Shown here piece by piece: positions 9,110 through 18,058 of a DNA stretch of 64,000 nucleotides. Source of the stretch: Phyllobacterium phragmitis (lineage in GTDB: Bacteria; Pseudomonadota; Alphaproteobacteria; Rhizobiales; Rhizobiaceae). Both the position numbers and the translations under genes were made by a program. The stretch is from the NCBI RefSeq assembly GCF_002980495.1, contig NZ_PVBR01000002.1, positions 248,001-312,000 on the forward strand. Reading direction: 5' to 3'. Each line of letters starts with the position of its first letter. Position 1 is the stretch's first letter. A model generated the notes under the pieces. That model was not told the origin of the DNA and made no database searches. It saw only the letters and a list, made by a program, of their open reading frames with translations.

Positions 9110-9838
9110 ATGATGAAGACAAAGGATGCCGACATGGTCATCGAAGAAAAACTGGTTACCGACGACGCACCGCATCTTCTCGTTGTCGATGATGATACCC
9201 GTATCCGCAGCCTTCTGTCGCAATATCTCACCGGCAGCGGCTTCCGCGTCACCGTGGCGGCGAATGCGGCGGAGGCACGGCGCAAGCTGGAAGGTATCGA
9301 TTTCGACCTGCTGATCGTCGACATCATGATGCCCGGAGAGAGCGGCGTTTCGCTGACGAAATCGCTGCGCGAGCAGAAAGAGGTGCCTATCCTGATGCTG
9401 ACCGCCCTTTCGGAGACCGACAGCAGGATCGACGGTCTGGAAGCGGGCGCGGACGATTACCTGCCCAAGCCTTTCGATCCGCGCGAGTTGATCCTGCGGA
9501 TCAACAATATTCTTCGGCGCGGCGCGCCGCCGCTGCAGCCGAAAATCGAGCAGGTGGTCTTCGGTCCCTACACCTTCTTCATTCCGCGCAAGGAGCTGAA
9601 GAAGGCGGGCGAAAACATCAAGCTGACGGATCGCGAACAGGACATCATGGCGATCTTCGCCAAGCGGGCGGGCGAGACCGTACCGCGTCACGAACTGACA
9701 GGACAGGAAGGCGAAGTGGGCGAGCGCACCATCGACGTGCAGATCAACCGGCTGCGCCGCAAGATCGAGCAGGACCCGGCAAATCCAATCTGGCTTCAGA
9801 CCGTGCGCGGCATCGGATACAAGCTCAGTATCGAATGA
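9110..9838 (+). CDS. OmpR-family two-component response regulator
   Basis: A regulator of about 240 residues. The receiver domain has the acidic pair in VVDDDTR, the phospho-acceptor Asp in LIVDIMMPGESG, the Thr/Ser switch in LMLTALSE and the Lys in YLPKPFDP. The DNA-binding winged helix follows (LTDREQDIMAIF to QTVRGIGYKL). Possible starts are ATG at 9110, 9113 and 9134; the last has the best ribosome site (AAGGA, seven bases away), so the true protein may be 234 residues. The partner kinase follows after a 112-base gap filled by a palindromic element. The stimulus is unknown. Confidence 0.95.
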   Translation: MMKTKDADMVIEEKLVTDDAPHLLVVDDDTRIRSLLSQYLTGSGFRVTVAANAAEARRKLEGIDFDLLIVDIMMPGESGVSLTKSLREQKEVPILMLTALSETDSRIDGLEAGADDYLPKPFDPRELILRINNILRRGAPPLQPKIEQVVFGPYTFFIPRKELKKAGENIKLTDREQDIMAIFAKRAGETVPRHELTGQEGEVGERTIDVQINRLRRKIEQDPANPIWLQTVRGIGYKLSIE

Positions 9839-9873
9839 GACATTTCGCATCCATTGGGGCTAGCCGGGATTTT

Positions 9874-9948
9874 GGAGCGGTTCCTGTTTCGATGGAATCG
9901 CGAGGCGCCCCCTCTGTCCCGCCAGCATTTCTAAAAATGAATTGCTCC
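9874..9948. repeat. Small palindromic element, type F (copy 1), between regulator and kinase
   Basis: A block of about 75 bases bounded by GGAGC and GCTCC, with the inner motif GCGGTTCCTGTTTCGATGGAAT. A related shorter copy (GCGGTTCCTGTTCCCATGGAAT on the other strand) lies upstream of putA at 60284-60324. The right edge ends two bases before the kinase ATG. Confidence 0.75.
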
Positions 9949-9950
9949 AT

Positions 9951-11291
9951 ATGAAATCGCTCTGGACGCAATTTGCCAGATGGCTGGCGCGCAAGATGCC
10001 GAAGCGGCTTTATGCCCGCTCGCTCATCATCATCATCGCGCCCATGGTGCTGCTGCAGTCGGTCATCGCCTTCGTCTTCATGGAGCGCCACTGGCAGATG
10101 GTCACCGAGCGCCTCTCGACGGCGGTCGTGCGGGATATCTCCGCCATCATCGACATTCTCGAGACCTACCCGCAGGATCCGGGATATGAAAACATCATCC
10201 GCATCGCCCAGCAGCGCCTGGCGCTCAACATATCCATCCTGCCGCCCGATCCCCTGCCCCCGCCCGGTCCCAAGCCGTTCTTCTCCATCCTCGATTATTT
10301 TCTGAGCGAGGAGATCACGCGCCAGATCAACCGGCCATTCTGGATCGATACCGTCGGCGATTCCGATCTGATCGAAATCCGCGTCCAGCTCGAAGACAAG
10401 GTGCTGCGCGTCTTTGCCCGGCGCAGCCAAGCCTATGCCTCCAACACGCTGATCTTCCTGATCTGGATGGTCGGAACCGCGCTGGTGCTGCTCACTATCG
10501 CCATCCTGTTCCTGCGCAATCAGATCAAGCCGATCCAGCAACTCTCCCAAGCCGCCGAAAGCTTCGGCAAGGGGCAGCCGATGCCGCAGGGCTTTCGCCC
10601 GCGCGGCGCCGAGGAGGTTCGCCGCGCCGGCCTGGCCTTCATCCAGATGCGCGAACGCATCGAGCGCCAGATCGAGCAGCGCACGGCAATGTTGAGCGGC
10701 GTCAGCCACGATCTGCGCACCATATTGACCCGCTTCAAGCTGCAATTGGCGCTTGCCGGCTCCAAGATCGATGCCGAGCCGCTCAACCAGGATATCGCCG
10801 ACATGCAGACCATGCTGGAGGGTTATCTGGCCTTTGCCCGCGGCGAAGCCTCCGAGGAGCAGGGAACCTTCGATCTCGCCCGCCTTTTCGACAAGCTGGA
10901 TGAGGAGGCGAAACTTCGCCAACGCGATTTCACCTCGCGGATAGAAGGCGACAGCATCGTGCAGGTCCGCCCCAACGCTTTCGCCCGCCTGATCAGCAAT
11001 CTCGTCGCCAACGCCTTCCGCCATGCGCAGACGGTGGAGGTGACGGCAATCCACAGCGCAGCCGGGCTGACCGTCACGGTCGATGATGACGGGAGCGGCA
11101 TTCCCGCTGAAAAACGCGAGGATGTCTTCAAGCCGTTCGTCAGGCTCGACGAGGCGCGCAACCAGGACGCGGGCGGCACCGGCCTCGGCCTCGCCATCGC
11201 CCGCGACATCGCCCGCAGCCACGGCGGCGACATCACGCTCCACGACAGCCCGCTGGGCGGCCTGCGCGCCATGGTGAGAATACCGGCCTGA
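9951..11291 (+). CDS. Two-component sensor histidine kinase (EnvZ-like)
   Basis: A 446-residue inner-membrane kinase. Its first transmembrane helix lies at about 25-47 (SLIIIIAPMVLLQSVIAFVF). A periplasmic domain of about 110 residues follows, then the second helix (LIFLIWMVGTALVLLTIAIL, about 165-184), a HAMP linker (IKPIQQLSQAAESFG), the phospho-acceptor box SGVSHDLRTILTRF and the ATPase with N box (LISNLVANAFRH), DDDGSGIP and GGTGLGLAIARD. It pairs with the response regulator upstream. The start at ATG 9951 follows the type F element directly and has no Shine-Dalgarno; a TTG three codons upstream is the only alternative nearby. Confidence 0.94.
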   Translation: MKSLWTQFARWLARKMPKRLYARSLIIIIAPMVLLQSVIAFVFMERHWQMVTERLSTAVVRDISAIIDILETYPQDPGYENIIRIAQQRLALNISILPPDPLPPPGPKPFFSILDYFLSEEITRQINRPFWIDTVGDSDLIEIRVQLEDKVLRVFARRSQAYASNTLIFLIWMVGTALVLLTIAILFLRNQIKPIQQLSQAAESFGKGQPMPQGFRPRGAEEVRRAGLAFIQMRERIERQIEQRTAMLSGVSHDLRTILTRFKLQLALAGSKIDAEPLNQDIADMQTMLEGYLAFARGEASEEQGTFDLARLFDKLDEEAKLRQRDFTSRIEGDSIVQVRPNAFARLISNLVANAFRHAQTVEVTAIHSAAGLTVTVDDDGSGIPAEKREDVFKPFVRLDEARNQDAGGTGLGLAIARDIARSHGGDITLHDSPLGGLRAMVRIPA

Positions 11292-11356
11292 GGCTTGGGA
11301 TAGCTGACGCAGCCTGTCCGACGACGCTATATTTTCATCGTAGCATCAACGGTAAC

Positions 11357-11398
11357 GCCGAGGATTCCTGTGACAATCACAGGAATCCATGCCTCGGC
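11357..11398. repeat. Long hairpin between convergent genes
   Basis: GGATTCCTGTGA and its exact complement TCACAGGAATCC are separated by CAA, and an outer GCCGAG/CTCGGC pair extends the stem past a small bulge. There is no T run, so it is either an unusual transcript end or a palindromic repeat unit between the kinase and csaA. Confidence 0.85.
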
Positions 11399-11450
11399 CT
11401 CTCCACCGCGTTAACAGTATGATGATCTCAAGGCCAAGCACATAAACGTT

Positions 11451-11798
11451 CTAAAACAGCTTGCCGCCGTTCGGCACCGGCTTATCGACGGATGCAAGCA
11501 CGACCGCGCCCTCATCGTCCGGCAGGCCGAGCGTCAGCACTTCGGACATGAACGGGCCGATCTGGCGCGGCGGGAAATTGACCACCGCCAGCACCTGGTA
11601 GCCGACCAATTGCTCAAGCGTATAGTGCTTGGTGATCTGGGCCGAGGATTTGCGGATCCCGATCTCCTCACCGAAATCGATCTTCAGCTTGATGGCCGGC
11701 TTGCGCGCTTCCGGGAAGGGTGCGGCTTCGATGATCGTGCCGCAGCGTATATCCACCTTCTCGAAATCGTCCCAGCTGATCGTATCAGGCTTGCTCAT
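11451..11798 (-). CDS. csaA: CsaA-type tRNA-binding-domain protein (export chaperone)
   Basis: A 115-residue protein consisting of one tRNA-binding (EMAP/OB-fold) domain, as in Bacillus CsaA, which binds pre-proteins and can assist Sec export. Family features are [31 protein letters not shown] and the conserved [18 protein letters not shown]. Length is normal. It is followed on the same strand by nothing close; upstream, 35 bases away, a YbjN-domain gene on the same strand probably shares its transcript. Confidence 0.92.
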   Translation of the reverse strand: MSKPDTISWDDFEKVDIRCGTIIEAAPFPEARKPAIKLKIDFGEEIGIRKSSAQITKHYTLEQLVGYQVLAVVNFPPRQIGPFMSEVLTLGLPDDEGAVVLASVDKPVPNGGKLF

Positions 11799-11833
11799 TC
11801 CTCTATATCCCGAAAGGATTACGTGGCCGCGCG

Positions 11834-12334
11834 TCAGGCGTGGCCAACGGTTTCGAACAGGACGCTATCCAGCGCCTCGCGCGCCGAAACACCCGACCAG
11901 ACGACGAACTGGAACGCCTGGAAATAGCATTCGCAGGCATCGAGCGCACTCGCCAGAAGCACTTCCACCTGCCGGCTCGTCGGCTCGGCGCCACCGGCCA
12001 GAAGCAGCGACTGGCGGAACATGACCGCGCCTTCTTGCTGCCAGAGGTCGAAATGTCCCATCAGCAATTGCTCGTTGATCAGCGAGAGAAGCCGCATGAC
12101 TTCGTTGACGCGTGGCTCAACCACTTTGATATCGAACGCGCAGGCCAGATGGAGCGCCTCGAAATCTTCCATCCACGAGAAGGAAACGTGATAATCTGTC
12201 CACAATCCCGCCACCGACATGGCAATTTCATCGTCGCCTGTACGCTCGAACGACCAGTCGTTTGAATGCGCGACCTGCTCGATGACATCCACGGGATGCG
12301 CATCGCGAGCGATTTCAAGCTCAAGAAGGCTCAT
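11834..12334 (-). CDS. YbjN-domain protein
   Basis: A 166-residue protein with the YbjN fold: a conserved N-terminal helix ([22 protein letters not shown]), a tryptophan-rich strand region ([18 protein letters not shown]) and the later stretch [23 protein letters not shown] typical of the family. YbjN in E. coli affects stress tolerance and motility by an unknown mechanism. Start choice: AGGA lies one base before an ATG at 12340 but seven bases before the ATG at 12334, so I use the latter. Probably the first gene of a unit with csaA. Confidence 0.85.
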   Translation of the reverse strand: MSLLELEIARDAHPVDVIEQVAHSNDWSFERTGDDEIAMSVAGLWTDYHVSFSWMEDFEALHLACAFDIKVVEPRVNEVMRLLSLINEQLLMGHFDLWQQEGAVMFRQSLLLAGGAEPTSRQVEVLLASALDACECYFQAFQFVVWSGVSAREALDSVLFETVGHA

Positions 12335-12675
12335 AACCATTTCCTGTATCTGGAGCAGACCTTCACAAAGAGGTCATACTCGAAATCTTGACGAGCGCAC
12401 CACACGCCCGCCTGAAAGCACACGCAAACACATACTGATACTGGAGAACGGCCTGTAAGGCACTTGACCCGCTAACACCCCCCGCGCCGTCACCACATGA
12501 CCCGGTTTCGAATCATGTAGTGTTTTCAGTCTATTGATGCTGAGTCACAGCGCTACCCCCTTTTCGAAAAGAGGCGCGAAAGCATGTGGACAGAGCCTGT
12601 CGCGCAGATTCACGCGGCACCTGTAACTGACTCTAAGACAAGGGTTTTTACTGTCCGGAGCCTGTTGATAAAATT
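12335..12675. other. Gene-free gap between ybjN-like and ubiK-like genes
   Basis: No credible coding frame in these 341 bases. It must hold the promoter of the minus-strand ybjN-csaA unit. The only structure I see is an inverted repeat ACATGA-N12-TCATGT at 12495-12518, which could be an operator; nothing else stands out. Confidence 0.5.
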
Positions 12676-12996
12676 TTAGGAATTATCTCTGGATTTTGAC
12701 GAAGCAGAAGGCGATTTCGTCGATTTGGGCGCGGATTGCCGCTCGATTTTAGCAAGACGCGCTTCGAGCGCTTCGATCCGCGTGATGAGTGCACTGTTCT
12801 CGGTGCGTGCCTTCACGGCCATTTCGCGCACGGCCTCGAAATCCTCGCGCTGCACGACATCCATGGAATTGAGGATTCGCTCGACCTGTGCGCGCATGGC
12901 GGTTTCCACTTCGCGCCGGACGCCCTGAGCCGCTCCGGCCGCATCCGTCACAAGTTTGGCGAGTTCATCGAGCACCCGGTTCGTTCCGTTGGTCAT
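12676..12996 (-). CDS. UbiK-family accessory factor (BMFP, coiled coil)
   Basis: A 106-residue helical protein with the UbiK/BMFP pattern: N-terminal amphipathic helix (VLDELAKLVTDAAGAAQGVRREVETAMRAQ), the marker VVQREDFEAVREMAVKARTEN, and a C-terminal coiled coil (LITRIEALEARLAKIE) with a Ser/Lys tail. Family members trimerise, bind lipids and support aerobic ubiquinone synthesis. It is transcribed away from lgt, so the two share a divergent intergenic region of about 200 bases. Confidence 0.9.
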   Translation of the reverse strand: MTNGTNRVLDELAKLVTDAAGAAQGVRREVETAMRAQVERILNSMDVVQREDFEAVREMAVKARTENSALITRIEALEARLAKIERQSAPKSTKSPSASSKSRDNS

Positions 12997-13195
12997 GGCA
13001 AGTCACCTCTATTGAGCGCCCTAAAGGTCGCACGGCGCTGTGTGTGAAATAAGCCTCCATATTATGCGATGCAAGCACCGGATTGAAATCGTGATGAATT
13101 CATGCACCTAAGAGCTGCCTGACATGATGGCCTGACACGATACTTGACCGGCGCGGGATCGTCTTGCATGGTCCGCGCAATTTTCGGAGAGACCC

Positions 13196-14044
13196 ATGAT
13201 CGAGCCGCTTCTGCCGCTGTCCGCCCTCGCCTTTCCCGACATCGATCCGGTGATCTTCTCGATCGGCCCGCTGGCGGTGCATTGGTATGGTCTCGGCTAT
13301 GTCGTCGGCATCCTCTTTGCCTGGTGGTACGGCAAGCGCCTTCTCTCAACCCCGCGTCTTTGGGCAGGCGACCAGCCGCCGATGAAACCGGATATGCTCG
13401 ACGATTTCGTGGTCTGGGCTGCTCTCGGCGTCGTCCTTGGCGGCCGCATCGGCTACGTGCTCTTCTATAATTTGAGCTATTATCTCGCCAATCCCCTTGC
13501 CATTGTTGCGGTGTGGGATGGCGGCATGTCGTTTCACGGCGGCATTCTCGGCACCACGCTCGCCATGTTCCTCTTTGCCCGCTCGCGCGGCATCGGCGTG
13601 TGGAGCATGTTCGACACCGTCGCGGCGGGCGTTCCCGTCGGGCTCGGACTGGTGCGCATCGCCAATTTCATCAATTCCGAACTGTGGGGCCGTGTTACCG
13701 ACGTCCCATGGGCCTTCTATTTCCCCAATGGCGGCCCGCTGCCGCGCCATCCCAGCCAATTATATGAGGCGGCGCTGGAAGGTCTCGTGCTTTTCACGGT
13801 TCTGTGGCTGCTCATCCATAAGAGCCTCAAGCTCAAGGTATCAGGCTATATCAGCGGCATCTTCGTCGCCGGCTACGGCCTCAGCCGGATCATCGTGGAA
13901 TTCTTCCGCGAGCCGGACCCGCAACTCGGCTATCTCTTCGGTGGCTGGCTGACCATGGGCATGGTGCTTTCCCTGCCGATGGTGCTGATCGGCCTTTGGG
14001 CGGTGCTGCGCGCCAAGAATGCCGCACGCCGCACCCTGGCTTGA
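13196..14044 (+). CDS. lgt: Prolipoprotein diacylglyceryl transferase
   Basis: An inner-membrane enzyme that attaches diacylglycerol from phosphatidylglycerol to the lipobox Cys. The 282 residues hold seven predicted helices, the conserved HGG of [13 protein letters not shown], the signature [16 protein letters not shown] and the motif [15 protein letters not shown] lies four bases from the ATG. Lgt acts on lipoproteins such as those encoded at 3038-3499 and 17263-17835. It begins a run lgt-midA-pgeF-M24 transcribed in one direction. Confidence 0.97.
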   Translation: MIEPLLPLSALAFPDIDPVIFSIGPLAVHWYGLGYVVGILFAWWYGKRLLSTPRLWAGDQPPMKPDMLDDFVVWAALGVVLGGRIGYVLFYNLSYYLANPLAIVAVWDGGMSFHGGILGTTLAMFLFARSRGIGVWSMFDTVAAGVPVGLGLVRIANFINSELWGRVTDVPWAFYFPNGGPLPRHPSQLYEAALEGLVLFTVLWLLIHKSLKLKVSGYISGIFVAGYGLSRIIVEFFREPDPQLGYLFGGWLTMGMVLSLPMVLIGLWAVLRAKNAARRTLA

Positions 14045-14054
14045 TGATGTCGCG

Positions 14055-15155
14055 ATGACGGCCCTGAAACAGCGCCTTGTCAGGCTGGTCGAGGCGGCAG
14101 GACCGATCAGCGTCGCCGAATATATGACGGCCTGCCTCGGCGACCGCGAGGCAGGCTATTACACGACGCGCGAGCCTTTCGGGCGCGATGGCGATTTCAT
14201 CACCGCGCCGGAGGTGAGCCAGATGTTCGGCGAGTTGATCGGCGTCTGGTGCGTCGGCGCTTGGGCTGCGCTCGGCCAGCCGCAGAATGCAGTGCTTTGC
14301 GAAATCGGCCCCGGACGCGGCACGCTGATGGCGGATATGCTGCGCACCCTGGCACGAATTGCCCCGGCCTTCCTCCGCTCCGTCCGCATCGCCATGGTCG
14401 AGACCAGCCCGCGCCTCACCGAAATCCAGCAGCAAAAATTGAGCGGTGCTGCGCCGTCTATCAGTTGGCATCAACACATCGAGGATATCCCCGAAGGGCC
14501 GCTGATCCTCGTCGCCAATGAGCTTTTCGATGCGCTGCCGATCCGCCAGTTCGTCAAGATCAATGATCGCTTCGTCGAACGCCTCGTCACAACAGTGTCA
14601 ACGGATGAGGGTACGGGCCTGGGCTTCACAGCAGGCGCCGGCTCGATCGATGCCGCACTTCTGCCCGATGGTCACATGCAGGCACCCGACGGCGCGATCT
14701 TCGAGGCAGCGCCCGTCCGCACCGCATTGATGCAGCAGATCGCTGAGCGCATCGGCGCCGGCCGGGGGGCCGCCCTTCTCATCGACTATGGTCATCTCGA
14801 AGCCGGCTTCGGCGACACGCTGCAGGCGGTTTCAAAGCACAAGCCGCAGGGCGTGTTCGAAAGACCCGGCCAAGCCGACCTGACCAGCCATGTGGATTTC
14901 GCCGCACTGGCCGAGACGGCGCGCGCCCTCGCCTGCCGGACAGGCACGATGACGCAGGGCGATTTCCTGATCGCCATGGGGCTGCTCGACCGCGCCAGAC
15001 AACTTGGCGCGAACAAGGATGAAACCTATCGCGAGCAGATAAGGCATGATGTCGAACGCCTCGCCGGCCCCGACCAGATGGGGACGCTCTTCAAGGTGCT
15101 CTGCGTCAGCGATCACCAGAGCCGCATCTTTCCGTTCGACCGGCAATCGGAGTAG
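14055..15155 (+). CDS. MidA/NDUFAF7-family SAM-dependent methyltransferase
   Basis: A 366-residue class I methyltransferase. The SAM site is EIGPGRGTLMADMLR (about 85-99), preceded by the conserved GDFITAPEVSQMFGELIGVW. Later family marks are LVANELFDALPIRQF and IDYGH. The human relative NDUFAF7 methylates an arginine of complex I subunit NDUFS2; the bacterial protein probably does the same on NuoD, but that is inference. The start ATG at 14055 is 11 bases after the lgt stop, consistent with co-transcription. Confidence 0.93.
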   Translation: MTALKQRLVRLVEAAGPISVAEYMTACLGDREAGYYTTREPFGRDGDFITAPEVSQMFGELIGVWCVGAWAALGQPQNAVLCEIGPGRGTLMADMLRTLARIAPAFLRSVRIAMVETSPRLTEIQQQKLSGAAPSISWHQHIEDIPEGPLILVANELFDALPIRQFVKINDRFVERLVTTVSTDEGTGLGFTAGAGSIDAALLPDGHMQAPDGAIFEAAPVRTALMQQIAERIGAGRGAALLIDYGHLEAGFGDTLQAVSKHKPQGVFERPGQADLTSHVDFAALAETARALACRTGTMTQGDFLIAMGLLDRARQLGANKDETYREQIRHDVERLAGPDQMGTLFKVLCVSDHQSRIFPFDRQSE

Positions 15156-15232
15156 AATTCGCCCTCCGAAATGCAGCGATTGACTTCCCTTCCCCCCTCC
15201 CTCACCATCCCGCGCCTTGAGGAACCCCGCCG

Positions 15233-16024
15233 ATGCCGACAATCGACCGCCCCGCCCCGATACGCTCGCCGCTGCTCGAAACCGGAGACGGCAAATACAT
15301 TGTGCATGGCTTCTTCACACGCCAGGGCGGCGTCTCCCAAGGAATTTATCACGGCCTCAATGTCGGCGCCGGCTCCCATGACGAACCGAAAAACGTTGCG
15401 GAGAATCGCCGCAGGGTGGCCCATAGCCTTGGCGTGAAGCCGGAGAATCTCCTGACCGTCCATCAGGTGCATTCCCCCGACGTCATCACCGTTACCGGCC
15501 GCTTCGACGGCGAAAGGCCGAAGGCGGACGCCATGGTCACCAACACGCCGGGCATCGCGCTCGGCGCGCTCAGCGCCGATTGCGGACCGGTGCTCTTCGC
15601 CGACATCGAGGCCCGTGTCATCGGTTCGGCGCATGCCGGCTGGCGCGGCGCGATCGGGGGCATCCTCGAGAATACGGTGGAAGCCATGATCGCGCTCGGC
15701 GCGGATCGCTCGCGCATCGTCGCCGTGCTCGGACCGACGATCGGACCGGAGAATTATGAGGTCGGCCCGGAATTTTTCGCCGAATTCATTGCGAAGAATG
15801 CCTCCTATGCCCATTATTTCAGCCCGTCCCGGCAGGAGAACTATAAAATGTTCGACCTGTGGAGCTTCATCCTCGACAGGTTGAAAGCATCAGGCGTAAA
15901 TGCCGATGCGCTCAAGAAATGTACTTATGCCGACGAAGCGCAATTCTTTTCCTATCGGCGCACCACCCACCGCAACGAAGCGGATTATGGGCGCCAGATT
16001 TCAGCCATAGCCATCGTGGAGTAG
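15233..16024 (+). CDS. pgeF: Peptidoglycan editing factor PgeF (multicopper-oxidase-related, YfiH family)
   Basis: A 263-residue protein of the DUF152/YfiH fold. The metal and active-site residues appear in HQVHSPDV, SADCGPVLF and SAHAGWRGAIGG; the C-terminus has CTYADEAQFFSYRR. In E. coli PgeF removes wrongly incorporated L-Ser from UDP-MurNAc-peptides. Related proteins in animals (LACC1) act on nucleosides. It follows midA after a 77-base gap and precedes the M24 gene by four bases, so the three are probably one unit. Confidence 0.95.
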   Translation: MPTIDRPAPIRSPLLETGDGKYIVHGFFTRQGGVSQGIYHGLNVGAGSHDEPKNVAENRRRVAHSLGVKPENLLTVHQVHSPDVITVTGRFDGERPKADAMVTNTPGIALGALSADCGPVLFADIEARVIGSAHAGWRGAIGGILENTVEAMIALGADRSRIVAVLGPTIGPENYEVGPEFFAEFIAKNASYAHYFSPSRQENYKMFDLWSFILDRLKASGVNADALKKCTYADEAQFFSYRRTTHRNEADYGRQISAIAIVE

Positions 16025-16028
16025 ACTA

Positions 16029-17180
16029 ATGGCCCTTCATTTCGAGCCGGAAGAATATACCGCACGCCACGACCGCCTGGTCCTGAAAATGGCGGAAGAA
16101 AAACTCGACGCGCTGCTCCTGTTTTCGCAGGAGAGCATGTACTGGTTGACCGGCTACGACACGTTCGGCTTCTGCTTTTTCCAGTGCCTGGTCGTCAAGG
16201 CCGACGGTTCGATGCTGCTCATGACCCGCTCGGCGGATCTGCGGCAGGCGCGCCAGACCTCCAATATCGAGAATATCGTGCTGTGGACCGACAGGGAGAA
16301 CGCCAATCCGGCGATCGACCTGCGCAATATCCTCAACGAGATGGACCTGCTCGGCTGCCGCATCGGCATCGAATATCAGACCCATGGGCTGACCGCTGCC
16401 AACGGTCGCCTGCTTGATGAGCAACTGACTTCCTTCGGCAAGCTGATGGATGCATCCGGCCTCGTCGACCGGCTGCGGCTTCTCAAGAGCCCGGCGGAAA
16501 TCGCCTTTGCCCGCAAGGCAGCCGGCTTGAGTGACGATGCGCTCGACGCTGCTTTGAAGATCACCAAGGCAGGTGCCAGTGAAGCCGATATCCTGGCCGA
16601 CATGATGAGCGCGAACTTCCGCGGCGACGGCGATTTTCCCGCCAATGAATTCATCATCGGCTCGGGCCCTGACGCCCTGCTTTGCCGCTATAAATCCGGC
16701 CGGCGCAAGCTGACGAAGAACGATCAGCTGACGCTCGAATGGTCGGGCGTCTATAGGCACTATCACGCGCCCATGATGCGCACGATCCTGACCGGAAAGC
16801 CGTCCAAGCGTCACATGGAGCTTTATGACGCCGCCCGCGAGGCGCTCGAAGCCGTCGAAGCGGCGATGACCCCCGCCTGCACCTTCGGCGATGTGTTCGA
16901 TGCCCATGCCAAGGCGATGGAAGCCCATGATTTGACCCGGCACAGGCTGAACGCCTGCGGCTATTCGGTCGGCGCACGCTTCACGCCGTCATGGATGGAC
17001 CCGCAGATGTTCTATTCCGGCAATCCGGAGCGTATCGAGCCTGACATGACGCTCTTTGCCCATATGATCATCATGGATTCAGACAGCGAAACCGCGATGA
17101 CGCTGGGGCGCACCTATCTGACCACAAGCGGCGCGGCCGAGCCGCTTTCCCGTCATTCTCTCGACTTGATTGTCAAGTGA
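16029..17180 (+). CDS. M24 peptidase-like protein, creatinase/ectoine-hydrolase subgroup
   Basis: A 383-residue two-domain protein of the aminopeptidase P/creatinase fold: an N-terminal creatinase-like domain (LLFSQESMYWLTGYD) and a C-terminal pita-bread domain from about 155. True metallo-peptidases have a DxG...SDxTRT metal pair. Here the matching segment reads LTLEWSGVYRHYHAPMMRT, so both Asp ligands are absent. That pattern fits the non-metal branch (creatinase, ectoine hydrolase) more than proline peptidase. The substrate is therefore open, though automatic tools would call it Xaa-Pro peptidase. It begins four bases after pgeF. Confidence 0.88.
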   Translation: MALHFEPEEYTARHDRLVLKMAEEKLDALLLFSQESMYWLTGYDTFGFCFFQCLVVKADGSMLLMTRSADLRQARQTSNIENIVLWTDRENANPAIDLRNILNEMDLLGCRIGIEYQTHGLTAANGRLLDEQLTSFGKLMDASGLVDRLRLLKSPAEIAFARKAAGLSDDALDAALKITKAGASEADILADMMSANFRGDGDFPANEFIIGSGPDALLCRYKSGRRKLTKNDQLTLEWSGVYRHYHAPMMRTILTGKPSKRHMELYDAAREALEAVEAAMTPACTFGDVFDAHAKAMEAHDLTRHRLNACGYSVGARFTPSWMDPQMFYSGNPERIEPDMTLFAHMIIMDSDSETAMTLGRTYLTTSGAAEPLSRHSLDLIVK

Positions 17181-17262
17181 ATCGAAATCCTTATAAGTTG
17201 GCAATAGTATAGGTTGGAGATCAGCGGGGATCGCCGCAGCTTCTGGAGCAAGCAGCCGAAAA

Positions 17263-17835
17263 ATGAAAAAACAGATCACTTCGATTGTTCTGCTGTTCGT
17301 CGGAGCGCTTGCCGGCTGCAACAGCACCGAAGCAACACTGTCCGTGCCGAATTCCAGTGGTACGGCTGCAGCCGCGGCGTCAACCGGCCAGGCGGCGGGA
17401 CTGACCACCAACCAGCCATCGACGACCCAACCAGGCATGGCATCCCAGACTGCCGGAACGCTGCGCCTCGACAAGCTGCAGATCGCCCCCATCGTCGGCG
17501 CCCCTGTCAGCGTCGTCACGCCGCTGTCGCGCCGGTTGGCCGCCGATGCGAAAGCCAGCGGCGTGATGCTTGCCGGCGCCAGCGAAACCGGCCAGGCCTA
17601 CGTCATGAAGGGCTATTTTTCGGCACTTCCAGAAGGTGCCCAGACGACGATCGTCTATGTCTGGGACATCCTCGATCCCTCAGGCAACCGCCTGCACCGC
17701 ATCCAGGGCCAGGAAAAGGTCGCAGGCAGCGCACTGCAGGAACCCTGGAGCGTGGTTCCCGCCTCGGCGATGGAAGCGATCGCCGCCCGCACCATGCAGG
17801 AATACGCAGCCTGGCTTGCGGCAAACCGCGCATGA
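17263..17835 (+). CDS. Putative lipoprotein, unknown function
   Basis: A 190-residue protein with a lipoprotein signal peptide (MKKQITSIVLLFVGALAGC, Cys at residue 19). A low-complexity Ser/Thr/Ala linker leads to a folded domain from about residue 65 (LRLDKLQIAPIVGAPVSVVTPLSRRLAADAK), with the later stretches YVMKGYFSALPEGAQTTIVYVWDI and ALQEPWSVVPASAMEAIAARTM. I recognise the overall build from Rhizobiales genomes, but know no function. The gene is alone between the pgeF/M24 unit and prs. Confidence 0.8.
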   Translation: MKKQITSIVLLFVGALAGCNSTEATLSVPNSSGTAAAAASTGQAAGLTTNQPSTTQPGMASQTAGTLRLDKLQIAPIVGAPVSVVTPLSRRLAADAKASGVMLAGASETGQAYVMKGYFSALPEGAQTTIVYVWDILDPSGNRLHRIQGQEKVAGSALQEPWSVVPASAMEAIAARTMQEYAAWLAANRA

Positions 17836-18058
17836 GCCACATAGGCGTTGCGTGCCAGACCGATAGTAGGAAAGCAGCATAAACCTCTGAAACCAAGAAG
17901 ATAATGCCGCCTCACGACCTCGGTTTCCGTTACTGGAGCCCGAAAATTTTTCAGTGATTGTTAGCCACATATCGTGATTGCGCGCTTGCATTGTGCGAGA
18001 GTCGCGGTAAAAGGCCGCTCATCCATAAGGCTCGACCAGCGCCAGGGGCAGATGAAGC

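Noticed and set aside
9825-11243. Minus-strand frame opposite the histidine kinase
   Set aside because: Antisense shadow; high in Gly, Asp and His with no motif.
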